The position numbers were made by a program, and so were the translations under genes. Below, piece after piece: positions 1 to 6,729 of a stretch of DNA of 64,000 nucleotides. Location of the stretch: NCBI GenBank assembly GCA_964409685.1, contig CAYPEJ010000014.1, positions 1 through 64,000 of the forward strand, in the 5' to 3' direction. The first letter of the stretch is position 1, and each line of letters begins with the position of its first letter. This DNA comes from Clostridium_AI sp964409685 (lineage in GTDB: Bacteria; Bacillota; Clostridia; Lachnospirales; Lachnospiraceae). The notes beneath the pieces are model-generated. The model was not told the origin of the DNA and ran no database searches. It was given only the letters and a program-made list of their open reading frames with translations.

Positions 1-1
1 G

Positions 2-457
2 GAAGCACCAGATGCGGTTAAGAAAGCAGGAACATTTATTAAGAAAAATGCTCCTAAAGTGAAGAATGTTACTAAGAATACAGATGTTGCTAAAGATACA
101 GAAAAGGCAATGAAGAAGAAGGGGGTTGAGAAGGTTAAGGATGCTGACAAAGTATGCAGAACAGTTGATAAGAGTGGTAGTAAGACTTTATTACAGAGTA
201 CACCAGAAGAGATTGCTAATATGACGAGAAAAGAATTACAAGATAGTCTTCCAGAAGGATGGGATTTTCAAAATCATAACGGCAGAATTCATATCAAGGA
301 TGAGAGCGGTAACTATAGAGTTCGTATAGATCCGGCAGATAAAAAAACAAATTATACCCATATACATATTATGGATGAAAATAAGAATTCTTTAGATATT
401 AATGGAAATATTGTATCACCTAAAGACCCATCAGGTCATATACCTTATAATGATTAG
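2..457 (+). CDS. orphan polymorphic-toxin C-terminal module (5' partial)
   Basis: The frame is open from the window edge, so the gene begins upstream. A possible internal GTG start lies at 59 without a convincing ribosome-binding site. The first ~48 residues are a Lys/Ala-rich linker almost identical in DNA to 1559-1703. The last ~75 residues form a separate, non-repetitive toxin-like domain containing THIHIMDENKNSLDINGNIV, with a His-x-His pair, and ending at HIPYND. I infer a secreted nuclease-like toxin tip, but the family is not certain. An immunity-like gene follows 11 bases downstream. The promoterless module with a shared linker looks like a spare tip for a larger LXG- or Rhs-type toxin outside the window. 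Confidence 0.7.
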   Translation, partial: EAPDAVKKAGTFIKKNAPKVKNVTKNTDVAKDTEKAMKKKGVEKVKDADKVCRTVDKSGSKTLLQSTPEEIANMTRKELQDSLPEGWDFQNHNGRIHIKDESGNYRVRIDPADKKTNYTHIHIMDENKNSLDINGNIVSPKDPSGHIPYND

Positions 458-468
458 AAAGGAATTTG

Positions 469-864
469 ATGAATAGGATGAATAACGAAATACAGAAATT
501 AATTGATGAAACAGATTATTGGGATGCTGAGATATTGGATTTGAAGGCATCTTATTTTGGAGATGAAGTAGAAATGCTTATTGATAATGATGAAGAAACT
601 TGTTGGAAAATATGTTTTTTATCTTGCTACAAGGTATTATATGAAACAGATGCTAATAGAAGAAACATTACTAAAGTAAGGGATATGAGAAAATCGCAAC
701 TTGGTTATTTTGGACAAGATATTTCTGTTTTTGAAAGTGAAAATGCCAATTTCTATAAAGTAGATTTAGATTTGTCCATTATGGAAATGCATATCGAATG
801 CAAGGATATTTTCATTGAAAAAATTTCAAAAAGTAACTTGGAATTATTTTGGACTCAAAATTAA
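469..864 (+). CDS. putative immunity protein
   Basis: A 131-residue acidic protein starting at the ATG at 469. AAAGGA lies at the right distance upstream, and a TTG at 466 is less likely. It has no signal peptide or membrane segment, so it should be cytosolic. I do not recognise the family. Its position directly after a toxin module, its small size and its acidic charge (many Glu/Asp) fit the usual toxin-then-immunity order. It would be expected to bind and block the domain encoded at 2-457. Confidence 0.65.
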   Translation: MNRMNNEIQKLIDETDYWDAEILDLKASYFGDEVEMLIDNDEETCWKICFLSCYKVLYETDANRRNITKVRDMRKSQLGYFGQDISVFESENANFYKVDLDLSIMEMHIECKDIFIEKISKSNLELFWTQN

Positions 865-879
865 ATTTATTATGGTTAT

Positions 880-1019
880 ACTTTCGGACTCTCAATCACC
901 TACAACTTCAGCACGTCTATTAATTAACCATTATGACTGTTGCGAAGCAATTGAGAATCCATGATGTTAATTAATAGACACTTGCGAAATTTTGCCGAGT
1001 TGGGTATACGAAAGGACAT
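880..1019. repeat. long imperfect hairpin element between toxin cassettes (element 1)
   Basis: There is a perfect 14-bp inverted repeat, GTCTATTAATTAAC at 915-928 and its complement at 966-979, with a 37-base spacer. Flanking pairings extend the structure: GGACTCTCAAT near 890 can pair with ATTGAGAATCC near 950. No coding potential was seen. It sits between an immunity gene and the next toxin module, as do two similar elements at 2640-2775 and 3974-4058. It could be a recombination site that folds as single-stranded DNA, or a structured RNA. Confidence 0.55.
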
Positions 1020-1041
1020 TGCGAATTCAATATGCTGATAT

Positions 1042-1085
1042 AACGCACTCTTTGCAACAGAATGTTGTGAAAGGGTGCGTTTTTC
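1042..1085 (+). terminator. intrinsic terminator
   Basis: AACGCACTCTTTGCAACA pairs with TGTTGTGAAAGGGTGCGTT, followed by TTTTT. It would end transcription from the first immunity gene and leave the next toxin module silent. Confidence 0.8.
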
Positions 1086-1193
1086 TCATACAAATGTTTG
1101 TGTGGTAAAAGATGCTGTTTTTGTATGTAACCGTCAACTTAACAGTGCCTTCAAAAAAAGCCTTCACCCCAGTATAATGAACTCACTGACTGG

Positions 1194-2081
1194 ATGAAGG
1201 CTCCTACATCAAAAAAAGATCCAAGTGAAGCTAGTTATTCTAACAACAGACCTAAGCAAAGTTACACCCATGTTGTTACCTATAAACCATCTCCTAGCAG
1301 GGAAGGGGCAGGGCAGATGGTTTATACGACCAAGACAGATCCGAAAGGTGCAAAGGCTGGTGCTTCATTTGCAACCAGTTGTATTCCCTATGTAGGAGAT
1401 GCCAAGGATATACAGGAAGCAGTAACAGGAAAAGATCTGATTACTGGTAAGAAGTTGACAGGGGGAGAACGAGCGATTACAATAACTGCAGCAGTGTTGC
1501 CAGTAGTGTCTAGTCCGATGTTGAAGGGGGCAGCAAAAGGCGGGAAAGTAGCAGTTAAGGAAGCACCAGATGCGGTTAAGAAAGCAGGAACATTTATTAA
1601 GAAAAATGCTCCTGAAGTGAAGAATGTTGCTAAGAATACAGATGTTGCTAAAGATACAGCAAAGGCTATGAAGAAGAAGGGTGTTGAGAAGGCTAAGGAT
1701 GTTAAAAAGAAAGAGACTGATAAAGCTGAAAAAGTTGCCAAGCATGTAAACGAAGTTTCAAATAGTAAGACGTTAAATGAATGGTTAAAAGGTGAACCTG
1801 ATTTATTACGTGAATGTGAGAAATGGTATAGTAATTCGCCAGAATGGTGGGGAATTGATCCTGAAAAGACAGATGTGTTTTATCGAACACCTTCGGAGGT
1901 GAGGCAGATAAGGAAAAAGCCAGGTGAAAGCGGAGGTCATCATCCACATGGACTTGCCTTGGGGGGACCAGAGGGACAGAAATTGACTCCTACAGGTGAA
2001 ACTGCTAAAATAAAAAATCCAAAACATAGTGAAGTTACTGGATTACAAAGACGAGTTATAAATAAAATAAAGAATAAATAA
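1194..2081 (+). CDS. orphan pre-toxin plus HNH-like nuclease toxin module
   Basis: 295 codons from the only ATG. No ribosome-binding site precedes it, and the frame is already open upstream from about 1146, so this is probably a donor module and not an expressed gene. In order it has a Ser/Pro/Lys linker (repeated at 3005-3127) and a pre-toxin TG-like segment around residues 40-110 (DAKDIQEAVTGKDLITGKKL). A Lys/Ala linker follows around residues 115-185, shared with 2-145 and 4052-4126. The C-terminal domain carries GGHHPHGLALGG and TGETAKIKNPKHSEVTGLQ. The His-rich core suggests a metal-dependent nuclease; that is inference. Immunity gene 2098 follows after 16 bases. Confidence 0.7.
   Translation: MKAPTSKKDPSEASYSNNRPKQSYTHVVTYKPSPSREGAGQMVYTTKTDPKGAKAGASFATSCIPYVGDAKDIQEAVTGKDLITGKKLTGGERAITITAAVLPVVSSPMLKGAAKGGKVAVKEAPDAVKKAGTFIKKNAPEVKNVAKNTDVAKDTAKAMKKKGVEKAKDVKKKETDKAEKVAKHVNEVSNSKTLNEWLKGEPDLLRECEKWYSNSPEWWGIDPEKTDVFYRTPSEVRQIRKKPGESGGHHPHGLALGGPEGQKLTPTGETAKIKNPKHSEVTGLQRRVINKIKNK
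1198..1322 (+). repeat. toxin linker repeat A, copy 1
   Basis: About 123 bp, nearly identical to 3005-3127 with only a handful of substitutions. It encodes the Ser/Lys/Pro linker (SYSNNRPKQSYTHVVTYKP). Sharing at the DNA level marks it as a homology block that could splice alternative toxin tips onto one N-terminal body. Confidence 0.85.
1559..1703 (+). repeat. toxin linker repeat B (copies at 1-145, 1559-1703 and 4052-4126)
   Basis: The stretch beginning GGAAGCACCAGATGCGGTTA recurs three times. The copies at 1-145 and 1559-1703 match over ~145 bp with few changes; the copy at 4052-4126 matches over the first ~75 bp. Each copy encodes EAPDAVKKAGTFIKKNAP-like sequence immediately before a different toxin domain. 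Confidence 0.85.
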
Positions 2082-2097
2082 TTGTGTTGGAGGGTAT

Positions 2098-2583
2098 ATG
2101 TTAAGTAAATTCTGTAAATGGTTGAATGCACATGGATGGAATGTGGTGTTAAAGGAGAATAAAGAACTTGGATTGGATAGTTCATTTATGAAGCGATACA
2201 AAGAAATTACAAAGGAATATGAGGAATTTTTAAAGATGTTTAAAAGTGTTATTTCAAAAGATGAAACGACATGGTTTCTTTGTAGTGATGAATATATGAA
2301 TCAGTCCGAATTAGCCTTTAAGTGGAATGAATTTGAATTGCAAAGCCTAGAAGCTGCTGAAGATGATGAGGAATGGAAAGATGCCATTGTACAGTGGTGG
2401 GATGGAAAACTGCCAATTATTATGTCGGTTAAGGGTGGTTATTCATTCTATGCAATTGACCTAAAGGACAATTATGGAACAATCGTAAGAGGTGAAGAAC
2501 CTGAATATGAAGAAGTAGAAATTGTTGCAAATGATTTGAATCATTTTTTCCTATCTCTGATCTCTGGTGAGATAGAGATTTAG
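2098..2583 (+). CDS. SUKH (SMI1/KNR4-like) immunity protein
   Basis: 161 residues, ATG at 2098 behind TGGAGGG. The C-terminal half (GYSFYAIDLKDNYGTIVRG followed by an acidic stretch and a terminal helix NDLNHFFLSLISGEIE) has the pattern of the SUKH/SMI1-KNR4 superfamily, a common immunity fold in polymorphic toxin systems. It is acidic and cytosolic. It is paired with the His-rich nuclease-like module 1194-2081, 16 bases upstream, and presumably neutralises it. The family call is by eye; the pairing is inferred from gene order. Confidence 0.7.
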   Translation: MLSKFCKWLNAHGWNVVLKENKELGLDSSFMKRYKEITKEYEEFLKMFKSVISKDETTWFLCSDEYMNQSELAFKWNEFELQSLEAAEDDEEWKDAIVQWWDGKLPIIMSVKGGYSFYAIDLKDNYGTIVRGEEPEYEEVEIVANDLNHFFLSLISGEIEI

Positions 2584-2639
2584 TTTGAGTAATAAACTAA
2601 AATACAAAATGAAATTAGGAGGAATATCATAGAAATTAA

Positions 2640-2775
2640 ATTGTTTGGAAGCGAAACTAACTATCCAACTTGATGCTTCGTCAAAGCCCTACACCGGAAA
2701 GTCGTTTAGGACGGCAGGTAGTGAGGGCTTTGAAGGCGCCCTCGTTGGACAGTTAGTTTCTTTAATTTTGTGGAT
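2640..2775. repeat. long imperfect hairpin element between toxin cassettes (element 2)
   Basis: Outer arms GAAACTAACTATCCAAC near 2653 and GTTGGACAGTTAGTTTC near 2745 are complementary apart from one position. AAATTAAA/TTTAATTT extend the stem outside. Inside, CAAAGCCCTAC and GTGAGGGCTTTG form a second stem around a ~35-base core. The block has no open frame. Its position after an immunity gene parallels the elements at 880-1019 and 3974-4058. Confidence 0.6.
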
Positions 2776-2794
2776 GTCTGGGAGGTTCTAGTAG

Positions 2795-3004
2795 CAAGTC
2801 GTCTCTAATGTAAGTAAGAAAAGTACAACTACGAAATATGTAAAGGATGTTGCAGCCATTTATAATGCATATGGGAAAAAGGTATCAGCTTCAAGCTCGG
2901 TATCAACAGGAAGACCAAAAGAGAGTTACATATCACAACAAAAGGCAAGCACAGCTAAAGGACAAGCTACAGCACAGACGAAGTTGCCAGTGCTGGTAGC
3001 CTAG
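2795..3004 (+). pseudogene. toxin linker fragment
   Basis: The frame is open from 2795 to the TAG at 3002-3004, with no start codon or ribosome-binding site. It encodes a Ser/Thr/Lys-rich segment (KYVKDVAAIYNAYGKKVSAS, then QQKASTAKGQATAQTKLP) of the low-complexity type found in the middle of large secreted toxins. It ends exactly where linker repeat A copy 2 begins. I read it as debris from a former full-length toxin gene. Confidence 0.6.
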
Positions 3005-3127
3005 AAGGCTCCCACATCAAAAAAAGCTCCAAGTGAAGCTAGTTATTCTAACAACAGACCTAAACAAAGTTACACCCATGTTGTTACCTATAAACCATCT
3101 CCTAGCAGGGAAGGGGGAGGGCAGATG
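3005..3127 (+). repeat. toxin linker repeat A, copy 2
   Basis: Nearly identical to 1198-1322. Here the linker frame (frame 2) runs into a stop at 3143-3145, while the toxin domain continues in frame 1, so the linker and toxin are out of frame with each other. Confidence 0.85.
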
Positions 3128-3141
3128 CAAAAGTTAAGGCA

Positions 3142-3408
3142 TTGACAGAAGCAAATACAGTAAAGACAACTCCACAAAGGAGTGGAACTTCTGCTTCAGC
3201 AAGGTATAAATCTGCATATGGGAAAACTTCTATTCCAAAAGGAAATGACGTTGATCATACAATTGATTTACAATTGGGTGGTGTGGATGATATCCTAAAC
3301 ATGAAACCATTGGATATGAGTGTGAATAGAAGTTTGGGTGTGCAAATTAAGAATAAAATAAAAGATTATCCAGTAGGGACTAAATTTAAAAAATTTAAGA
3401 TAAAATAG
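3142..3408 (+). CDS. orphan HNH-like nuclease toxin module
   Basis: A short frame (TTG at 3142 is the first possible start) encoding NDVDHTIDLQLGGVDDILN and a Lys-rich tail. The D-H-x-I-x-L-Q-L-G-G pattern resembles the HNH-type core of bacterial toxin nucleases. The preceding linker repeat is out of frame, so as it stands the module cannot extend into a secretion domain; it would need recombination to be expressed as a toxin. The immunity gene 3421 follows directly. The alternative, an expressed 88-residue protein, is unlikely without a ribosome-binding site. Confidence 0.6.
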   Translation: MTEANTVKTTPQRSGTSASARYKSAYGKTSIPKGNDVDHTIDLQLGGVDDILNMKPLDMSVNRSLGVQIKNKIKDYPVGTKFKKFKIK

Positions 3409-3420
3409 GTGGTTAGCAAT

Positions 3421-3963
3421 ATGTTTGAAGAATTTTTAGAATTTTTTAATGTAGATTTAGTAATAGAAACTTCTAAGGATGGATATAACACATTTATTTC
3501 GGTACTTGGAGGTAAGATGTTTGGAGATGGATTGTTTTGTTCATTTTCACAGAGTAATATAAATAAATGGATTGAAATCGTGACTAGAGCATATCCAGAT
3601 TTCACACAAAAGTTCAAACTATTTGGATATGATTGGCTGGGGAGATGCCTTGGGGTCGATTTAAGAGATGAAACATTTGGAAATGTTCTTAAGTTTGAAA
3701 TAGGAACCAATGATGTGTTAGAAATACCATGTAAACTGGAGAATTTTTTGAATGAGGAAATACCCTTATATTCGGATGCATGTCTTGCAGAGTCATTTTT
3801 TCATAACTGGTTAAATCATTCACAAGAAAAATTGGAATATGGAAGATGTGTAGGATATAAAGTTCCTTTGTTTTTAGGGGGGAATGACGATGTTGATAAC
3901 CTTGAGAACAATGATATGGAAGTTTATTGGGACATTCTTACACAGGTGAAGAATTCGCTATGA
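3421..3963 (+). CDS. Tdi1/DUF1851-like immunity protein
   Basis: About 180 residues. The ATG at 3421 is chosen because AGGTGG sits 8 bases upstream; the in-frame GTG at 3409 abuts the preceding stop codon. The C-terminal part (GYKVPLFLGGNDDVDNLE, then DMEVYWDIL) matches the pattern of the T6SS-immunity Tdi1 / DUF1851 group (GAD-like N terminus). It is cytosolic and acidic. It lies 12 bases after the HNH-like toxin module 3142-3408 and is its likely antidote. Confidence 0.7.
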   Translation: MFEEFLEFFNVDLVIETSKDGYNTFISVLGGKMFGDGLFCSFSQSNINKWIEIVTRAYPDFTQKFKLFGYDWLGRCLGVDLRDETFGNVLKFEIGTNDVLEIPCKLENFLNEEIPLYSDACLAESFFHNWLNHSQEKLEYGRCVGYKVPLFLGGNDDVDNLENNDMEVYWDILTQVKNSL

Positions 3964-3973
3964 AAGAATATTA

Positions 3974-4058
3974 CAAAACCGCTATTTATATGAATACTAT
4001 TTTACTCCTAAAGGCTCGAAATGTTTATCTAGCTTTTAGGGGGATTTTATAGCAGTTA
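3974..4058. repeat. long imperfect hairpin element between toxin cassettes (element 3)
   Basis: AACCGCTAT near 3977 pairs with ATAGCAGTT near 4050. Internally, CTCCTAAAGGC pairs with GCTTTTAGGGG. The right arm runs straight into linker repeat B, so the hairpin marks the exact cassette boundary. It is smaller than elements 1 and 2 but in the equivalent position. Confidence 0.5.
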
Positions 4059-4117
4059 AAGAAGCACTAGATGCGATTAAGAAAGCAGGAACATTTATTA
4101 AGAAAAATGCTCCTGAA

Positions 4118-4540
4118 GTGAAGAAGGCTAAAGAGAAAAATAATATTGTAAATCAAGTAAGAAAAGATTTTGATAACCAGATACAGCCTTATAAAGTTAC
4201 AACATATGAAAATTTTAAAAAATGCTCAGTTAAGGGTGATGGTTTAGAAGGACATGAATTGTGGCAACATGCAAATCTAAATGAGAATGGATATGCAACA
4301 ACAAGATTGTCCACTGAGGCATCAAAGAAAAATGTTGTTGTCGCTTTACCGCATGATGTTCATGTTGATGTAAATAGAGCACAATCGGTTTTAGAACCAA
4401 GGAAACAGTCACCATTGCAAAATATTAAATCAAATGCCCAAATATTATATAATCATGAAAAGGTACCTAATTCAGTAGTTGATGAAGCACTTAATGGAGT
4501 AATAGAACATTATAAAAAGGTTAAGAAGGGGAAAAAATAA
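4118..4540 (+). CDS. orphan His-rich nuclease-like toxin module
   Basis: The frame is open from 4040 and begins with linker repeat B; a GTG at 4118 is the first usable start. The domain contains GDGLEGHELWQHANLNENGY and VVALPHDVHVDVNRAQ. This spacing of conserved His residues recalls LHH/HNH-type nuclease toxins, though I cannot name the family firmly. The stop overlaps the ATG of immunity gene 4540 (TAATG), which implies translational coupling if the module is ever transcribed. Confidence 0.65.
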   Translation: MKKAKEKNNIVNQVRKDFDNQIQPYKVTTYENFKKCSVKGDGLEGHELWQHANLNENGYATTRLSTEASKKNVVVALPHDVHVDVNRAQSVLEPRKQSPLQNIKSNAQILYNHEKVPNSVVDEALNGVIEHYKKVKKGKK

Positions 4541-4962
4541 TGAACTATAAGGAAGAATTAAGAGAAGCAGTATTAAAAGAAGACTTTAGTCGAACATATG
4601 ATGTTTTAAATGAATTGGTAAAAGAGAATATAGGAGAAGAATATTTAGAATATTTAATAAAGCTAATTGCCAACAATCCTTTGGTGGATTTTGGAATGCC
4701 AGGTCCGATTGTACACTTTATTGAAAGTTTTCCAGAATACAAGTATGAAATGTATTTGAAAACAGAATTAAAAGACAGACCCAATAGTCTACTGCTATGG
4801 ATGCTTAATCGTATTGTAAATACTCCAGCTTGTAAAAATAGAAAAGAGTATTTATTACTTTTTCGTGAAATATCTGAACGGAATGATATAGATATAGCAG
4901 TCAGAACAGAAGCTAAAGAATATCTTGAATATCAAGAAGCTTGTCGAGGAACTGAAGTGTGA
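4540..4962 (+). CDS. putative immunity protein (Imm30-like)
   Basis: 140 residues with ATG overlapping the toxin stop. It looks all-helical, with PIVHFIESFPEYKYEMYLKT and a W-M-L-N-R-I motif that recall Imm30-type helical-repeat immunity proteins; this is a tentative family call. The coupled start gives it a fixed stoichiometry with the 4118 module. Acidic and cytosolic. Confidence 0.6.
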   Translation: MNYKEELREAVLKEDFSRTYDVLNELVKENIGEEYLEYLIKLIANNPLVDFGMPGPIVHFIESFPEYKYEMYLKTELKDRPNSLLLWMLNRIVNTPACKNRKEYLLLFREISERNDIDIAVRTEAKEYLEYQEACRGTEV

Positions 4963-5231
4963 TAGTAAGCCTAGAAAACCATATGTGAAGAGTAGACTAT
5001 CATTTGGAAAGATAACAAAGGTATAAGTATTCTGGAACACAGTATAATATCAAGAAATTTTGTTATATCAAAATACTTATTGAATCATGATGCTGAATAC
5101 AATGCTGTTTATACAAAAGTGCTTGAAAGAGTCAATCAATTATGAGGAACAAAATAATAGTGGAATTAGTATTAAGCAATTAATTAGTGAAAGAGGGACT
5201 AGTGAATTGAAAATGGTATTGGAGGAGAAAT
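4963..5231. other. toxin debris between immunity genes
   Basis: There is no intact gene here. A short frame before the TGA near 5145 (VISKYLLNHDAEYNAVYTKV, ending LERVNQL) looks like the extreme C-terminus of a toxin domain with everything upstream lost. The inverted repeat GATAGT/ACTATC (4965-5000) flanks the immunity gene end. The region suggests that the toxin partner of the next immunity gene was deleted. Confidence 0.45.
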
Positions 5232-5546
5232 ATGAATAAATCAATGAATTTAGGGGGTTCGGTTGTTTCAAAAAATATATTAGAAAAAAAAGGAAGAATC
5301 AAATGGTGTTTTAGGGAAAATGGTGTAAATGAGTTAGATAACGGCTGGAGATTTCTTTCGGATATTGACACTGATGAGTTTCTAGAAGATGCTAAACATA
5401 TGGCGATTTGTGACTGGGGAACAATTATTGAGATTGAGCCAGCAGTTGCAATGATTTATGAATTACCAGTTGGAACAGAACTAACCCTAGAAGTAGAAAA
5501 TGGGAAAAAAATTTTTGTGAATTCAAAAACTGGTAAGGAGTTATAA
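5232..5546 (+). CDS. DUF2185 / Imm33-like orphan immunity protein
   Basis: 104 residues, ATG at 5232 behind GGAGGAG. LGGSVVSKNILEKKGRIKWC, ENGVNELDNGWRFLSDIDT and VGTELTLEVENGKKIFVN are the recognisable pattern of DUF2185 (Imm33-like) proteins. Its cognate toxin appears to have been lost (only debris lies upstream). It may be kept as protection against toxins of sister cells. Confidence 0.75.
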   Translation: MNKSMNLGGSVVSKNILEKKGRIKWCFRENGVNELDNGWRFLSDIDTDEFLEDAKHMAICDWGTIIEIEPAVAMIYELPVGTELTLEVENGKKIFVNSKTGKEL

Positions 5547-5753
5547 TTTTCATTTGTGTAAAAGCGTTTATAGGTGAAAAGTTATCAACCACGCAAATCC
5601 CAAATTCAGTATAGAAGATTGATATGTACCCCGAATTCTAGACGTATTGGTTAATGCTCGTGAGCAATAGCTGTAATTAAATATTTTTCAATCAGATAGA
5701 GCAGTAGGGATAGTCTTGTGGTTGTCCTTTCTGGAAACAGAAAGGAGGTCGGT

Positions 5754-5837
5754 ATGAATACTATAGAAGTGCTTACACTTTTACTGGTTGTATTTACAGC
5801 ATTGACATACATAGACAATAAACATAATCGCAAATAA
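5754..5837 (+). CDS. 27-residue Hol-Tox-like membrane toxin (type I TA)
   Basis: A very strong Shine-Dalgarno (AAAGGAGGT) precedes an ATG encoding MNTIEVLTLLLVVFTALTYI, then DNKHNRK. This is one hydrophobic helix with an acidic N-terminus and a basic tail, the form of the putative holin-like toxins of Firmicutes type I toxin-antitoxin loci. Such peptides insert in the cell membrane. A hairpin follows 5 bases after the stop, and a consensus promoter faces it from the other side (5961-5989), giving the convergent layout of such loci. Confidence 0.7.
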   Translation: MNTIEVLTLLLVVFTALTYIDNKHNRK

Positions 5838-5841
5838 ATGG

Positions 5842-5877
5842 AAAGGCTATCCTCTACGGCAATAGAGGATAGCCTTT
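5842..5877. terminator. bidirectional hairpin between toxin and antisense RNA
   Basis: AAAGGCTATCCTCTA pairs perfectly with TAGAGGATAGCCTTT around a 6-base loop. T-tracts are short on both strands. Shared bidirectional terminators like this are known from par/Fst-type loci, where the overlap is also the RNA-RNA contact site. Confidence 0.75.
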
Positions 5878-5954
5878 AATCCGTTAATAAACTTAACGCT
5901 TTATAAGTTTCCGATTGTGCAACCGTTGGACACACCAATATCCTTCGGTTTTCT
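5842..5954 (-). ncRNA. putative antisense RNA antitoxin
   Basis: A transcript from the promoter at 5961-5989 would begin near 5954, run leftwards and reach the hairpin at 5842-5877 after about 113 nt. It would contain the complement of the toxin mRNA 3' end. No open frame. The assignment rests on promoter, size and the convergent toxin gene; the ends are not known. Confidence 0.5.
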
Positions 5955-5960
5955 AAACTG

Positions 5961-5989
5961 ATTATAAACCAGCCTTTCGGATTTTGTAA
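5961..5989 (-). promoter_or_regulatory. sigma-A promoter facing the toxin gene
   Basis: On the minus strand TTACAA (5984-5989) and TATAAT (5961-5966) are separated by exactly 17 bases. It is close to consensus and stands in otherwise non-coding DNA. Confidence 0.7.
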
Positions 5990-6329
5990 GAGGTTTAGAG
6001 TGGGGGACTTTAATGCCTTGGCAATCCAAGATTTGTTGGAATACGCAAAAAACAAAGAGGAGCCAGATTGCTACGACTACATGCATGTGTCCGCAAACAC
6101 ACTCACTAATTGCTATCTATAACATACTATAAGTGGGGAAACATGCAAGTATTAAATACTAACATACCCCATCAAACAATAGGAGATGAATGAAAAATGG
6201 ATAATCAGGAGTACTTTCTCAGGAACGCCCTGCTAAACTGACGATTTAATTTATTTGATAAATGTATTATCAGATTCTCAAAATTGAAACATAAAGAAAT
6301 TGAAATGTTACAAAAACATAACATTTGCA
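5990..6329. other. non-coding stretch with degraded coding traces
   Basis: A start-less plus-strand frame ends at about 6122 with the sequence FNALAIQDLLEYAKNKEEPD and YMHVSANTL, which looks like the C-terminus of a former protein. A 14-codon ATG frame at about 6197 is too short to interpret. No promoter or RNA gene was recognised apart from the XRE promoter at 6330. Confidence 0.35.
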
Positions 6330-6357
6330 TTGACAGTTCTCATTTTTGTAGTAGAAT
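6330..6357 (+). promoter_or_regulatory. sigma-A promoter of the XRE / ImmA operon
   Basis: TTGACA (6330-6335), a 16-base spacer and TAGAAT (6352-6357), 29 bases before the XRE start codon. It is probably autoregulated by the XRE product, as is usual for such modules. Confidence 0.65.
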
Positions 6358-6385
6358 TATAGTATATAGAAATGGAGGGATGCTC

Positions 6386-6718
6386 ATGAATGAAATGCTT
6401 GGTAGCCGTATTAAGGCATTAAGAACTGCAAAGAACTTTACTCAAGAGCAAGTTGCTGACCAAATTGGAGTTAGCAGACAGAAATACGCTAGAATTGAAA
6501 GCGGAGTGAATAGTATTACATTGGATATCCTTTCTAAAGTTGCAGGAGTTCTTGAGGTAACTGTGGGAGATATAACAAGAGTACTTGATGAAACTCCAGT
6601 AGTTGCATATAGAGCAGGAGAAGAAGGCGAATCTTCTAAAAAGATATTCGATATGCTTGATTTGTTTTATGCAAATAAGCATATGTGTGCAAAGCTTCAG
6701 CAGAAAGATATGATTTAG
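6386..6718 (+). CDS. XRE-family repressor
   Basis: 110 residues from ATG 6386, preceded by GGAGGG at 6 bases; further upstream starts lack a site. The N-terminal helix-turn-helix covers residues ~4-60 (LGSRIKALRTAKNFTQEQVA, then GVSRQKYARIESG). The C-terminal tail probably dimerises. The stop overlaps the ribosome-binding site of the ImmA/IrrE gene. In such pairs the XRE protein represses the operon and is cleaved by the metalloprotease partner; that is family knowledge. Confidence 0.85.
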   Translation: MNEMLGSRIKALRTAKNFTQEQVADQIGVSRQKYARIESGVNSITLDILSKVAGVLEVTVGDITRVLDETPVVAYRAGEEGESSKKIFDMLDLFYANKHMCAKLQQKDMI

Positions 6719-6729
6719 GAGGTGCTTGC

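Noticed and set aside
1365..1745. Long minus-strand frames opposite the toxin linker
   Set aside because: They are reverse reads of Lys/Ala-rich repeats (Phe/Leu/Ser-rich), have no ribosome-binding sites and overlap a well-formed plus-strand frame.
5901..6086. 61-codon minus-strand frame near the type I locus
   Set aside because: It starts without a ribosome-binding site and lies over the antisense promoter; the plus-strand reading looks more protein-like but is also degraded.
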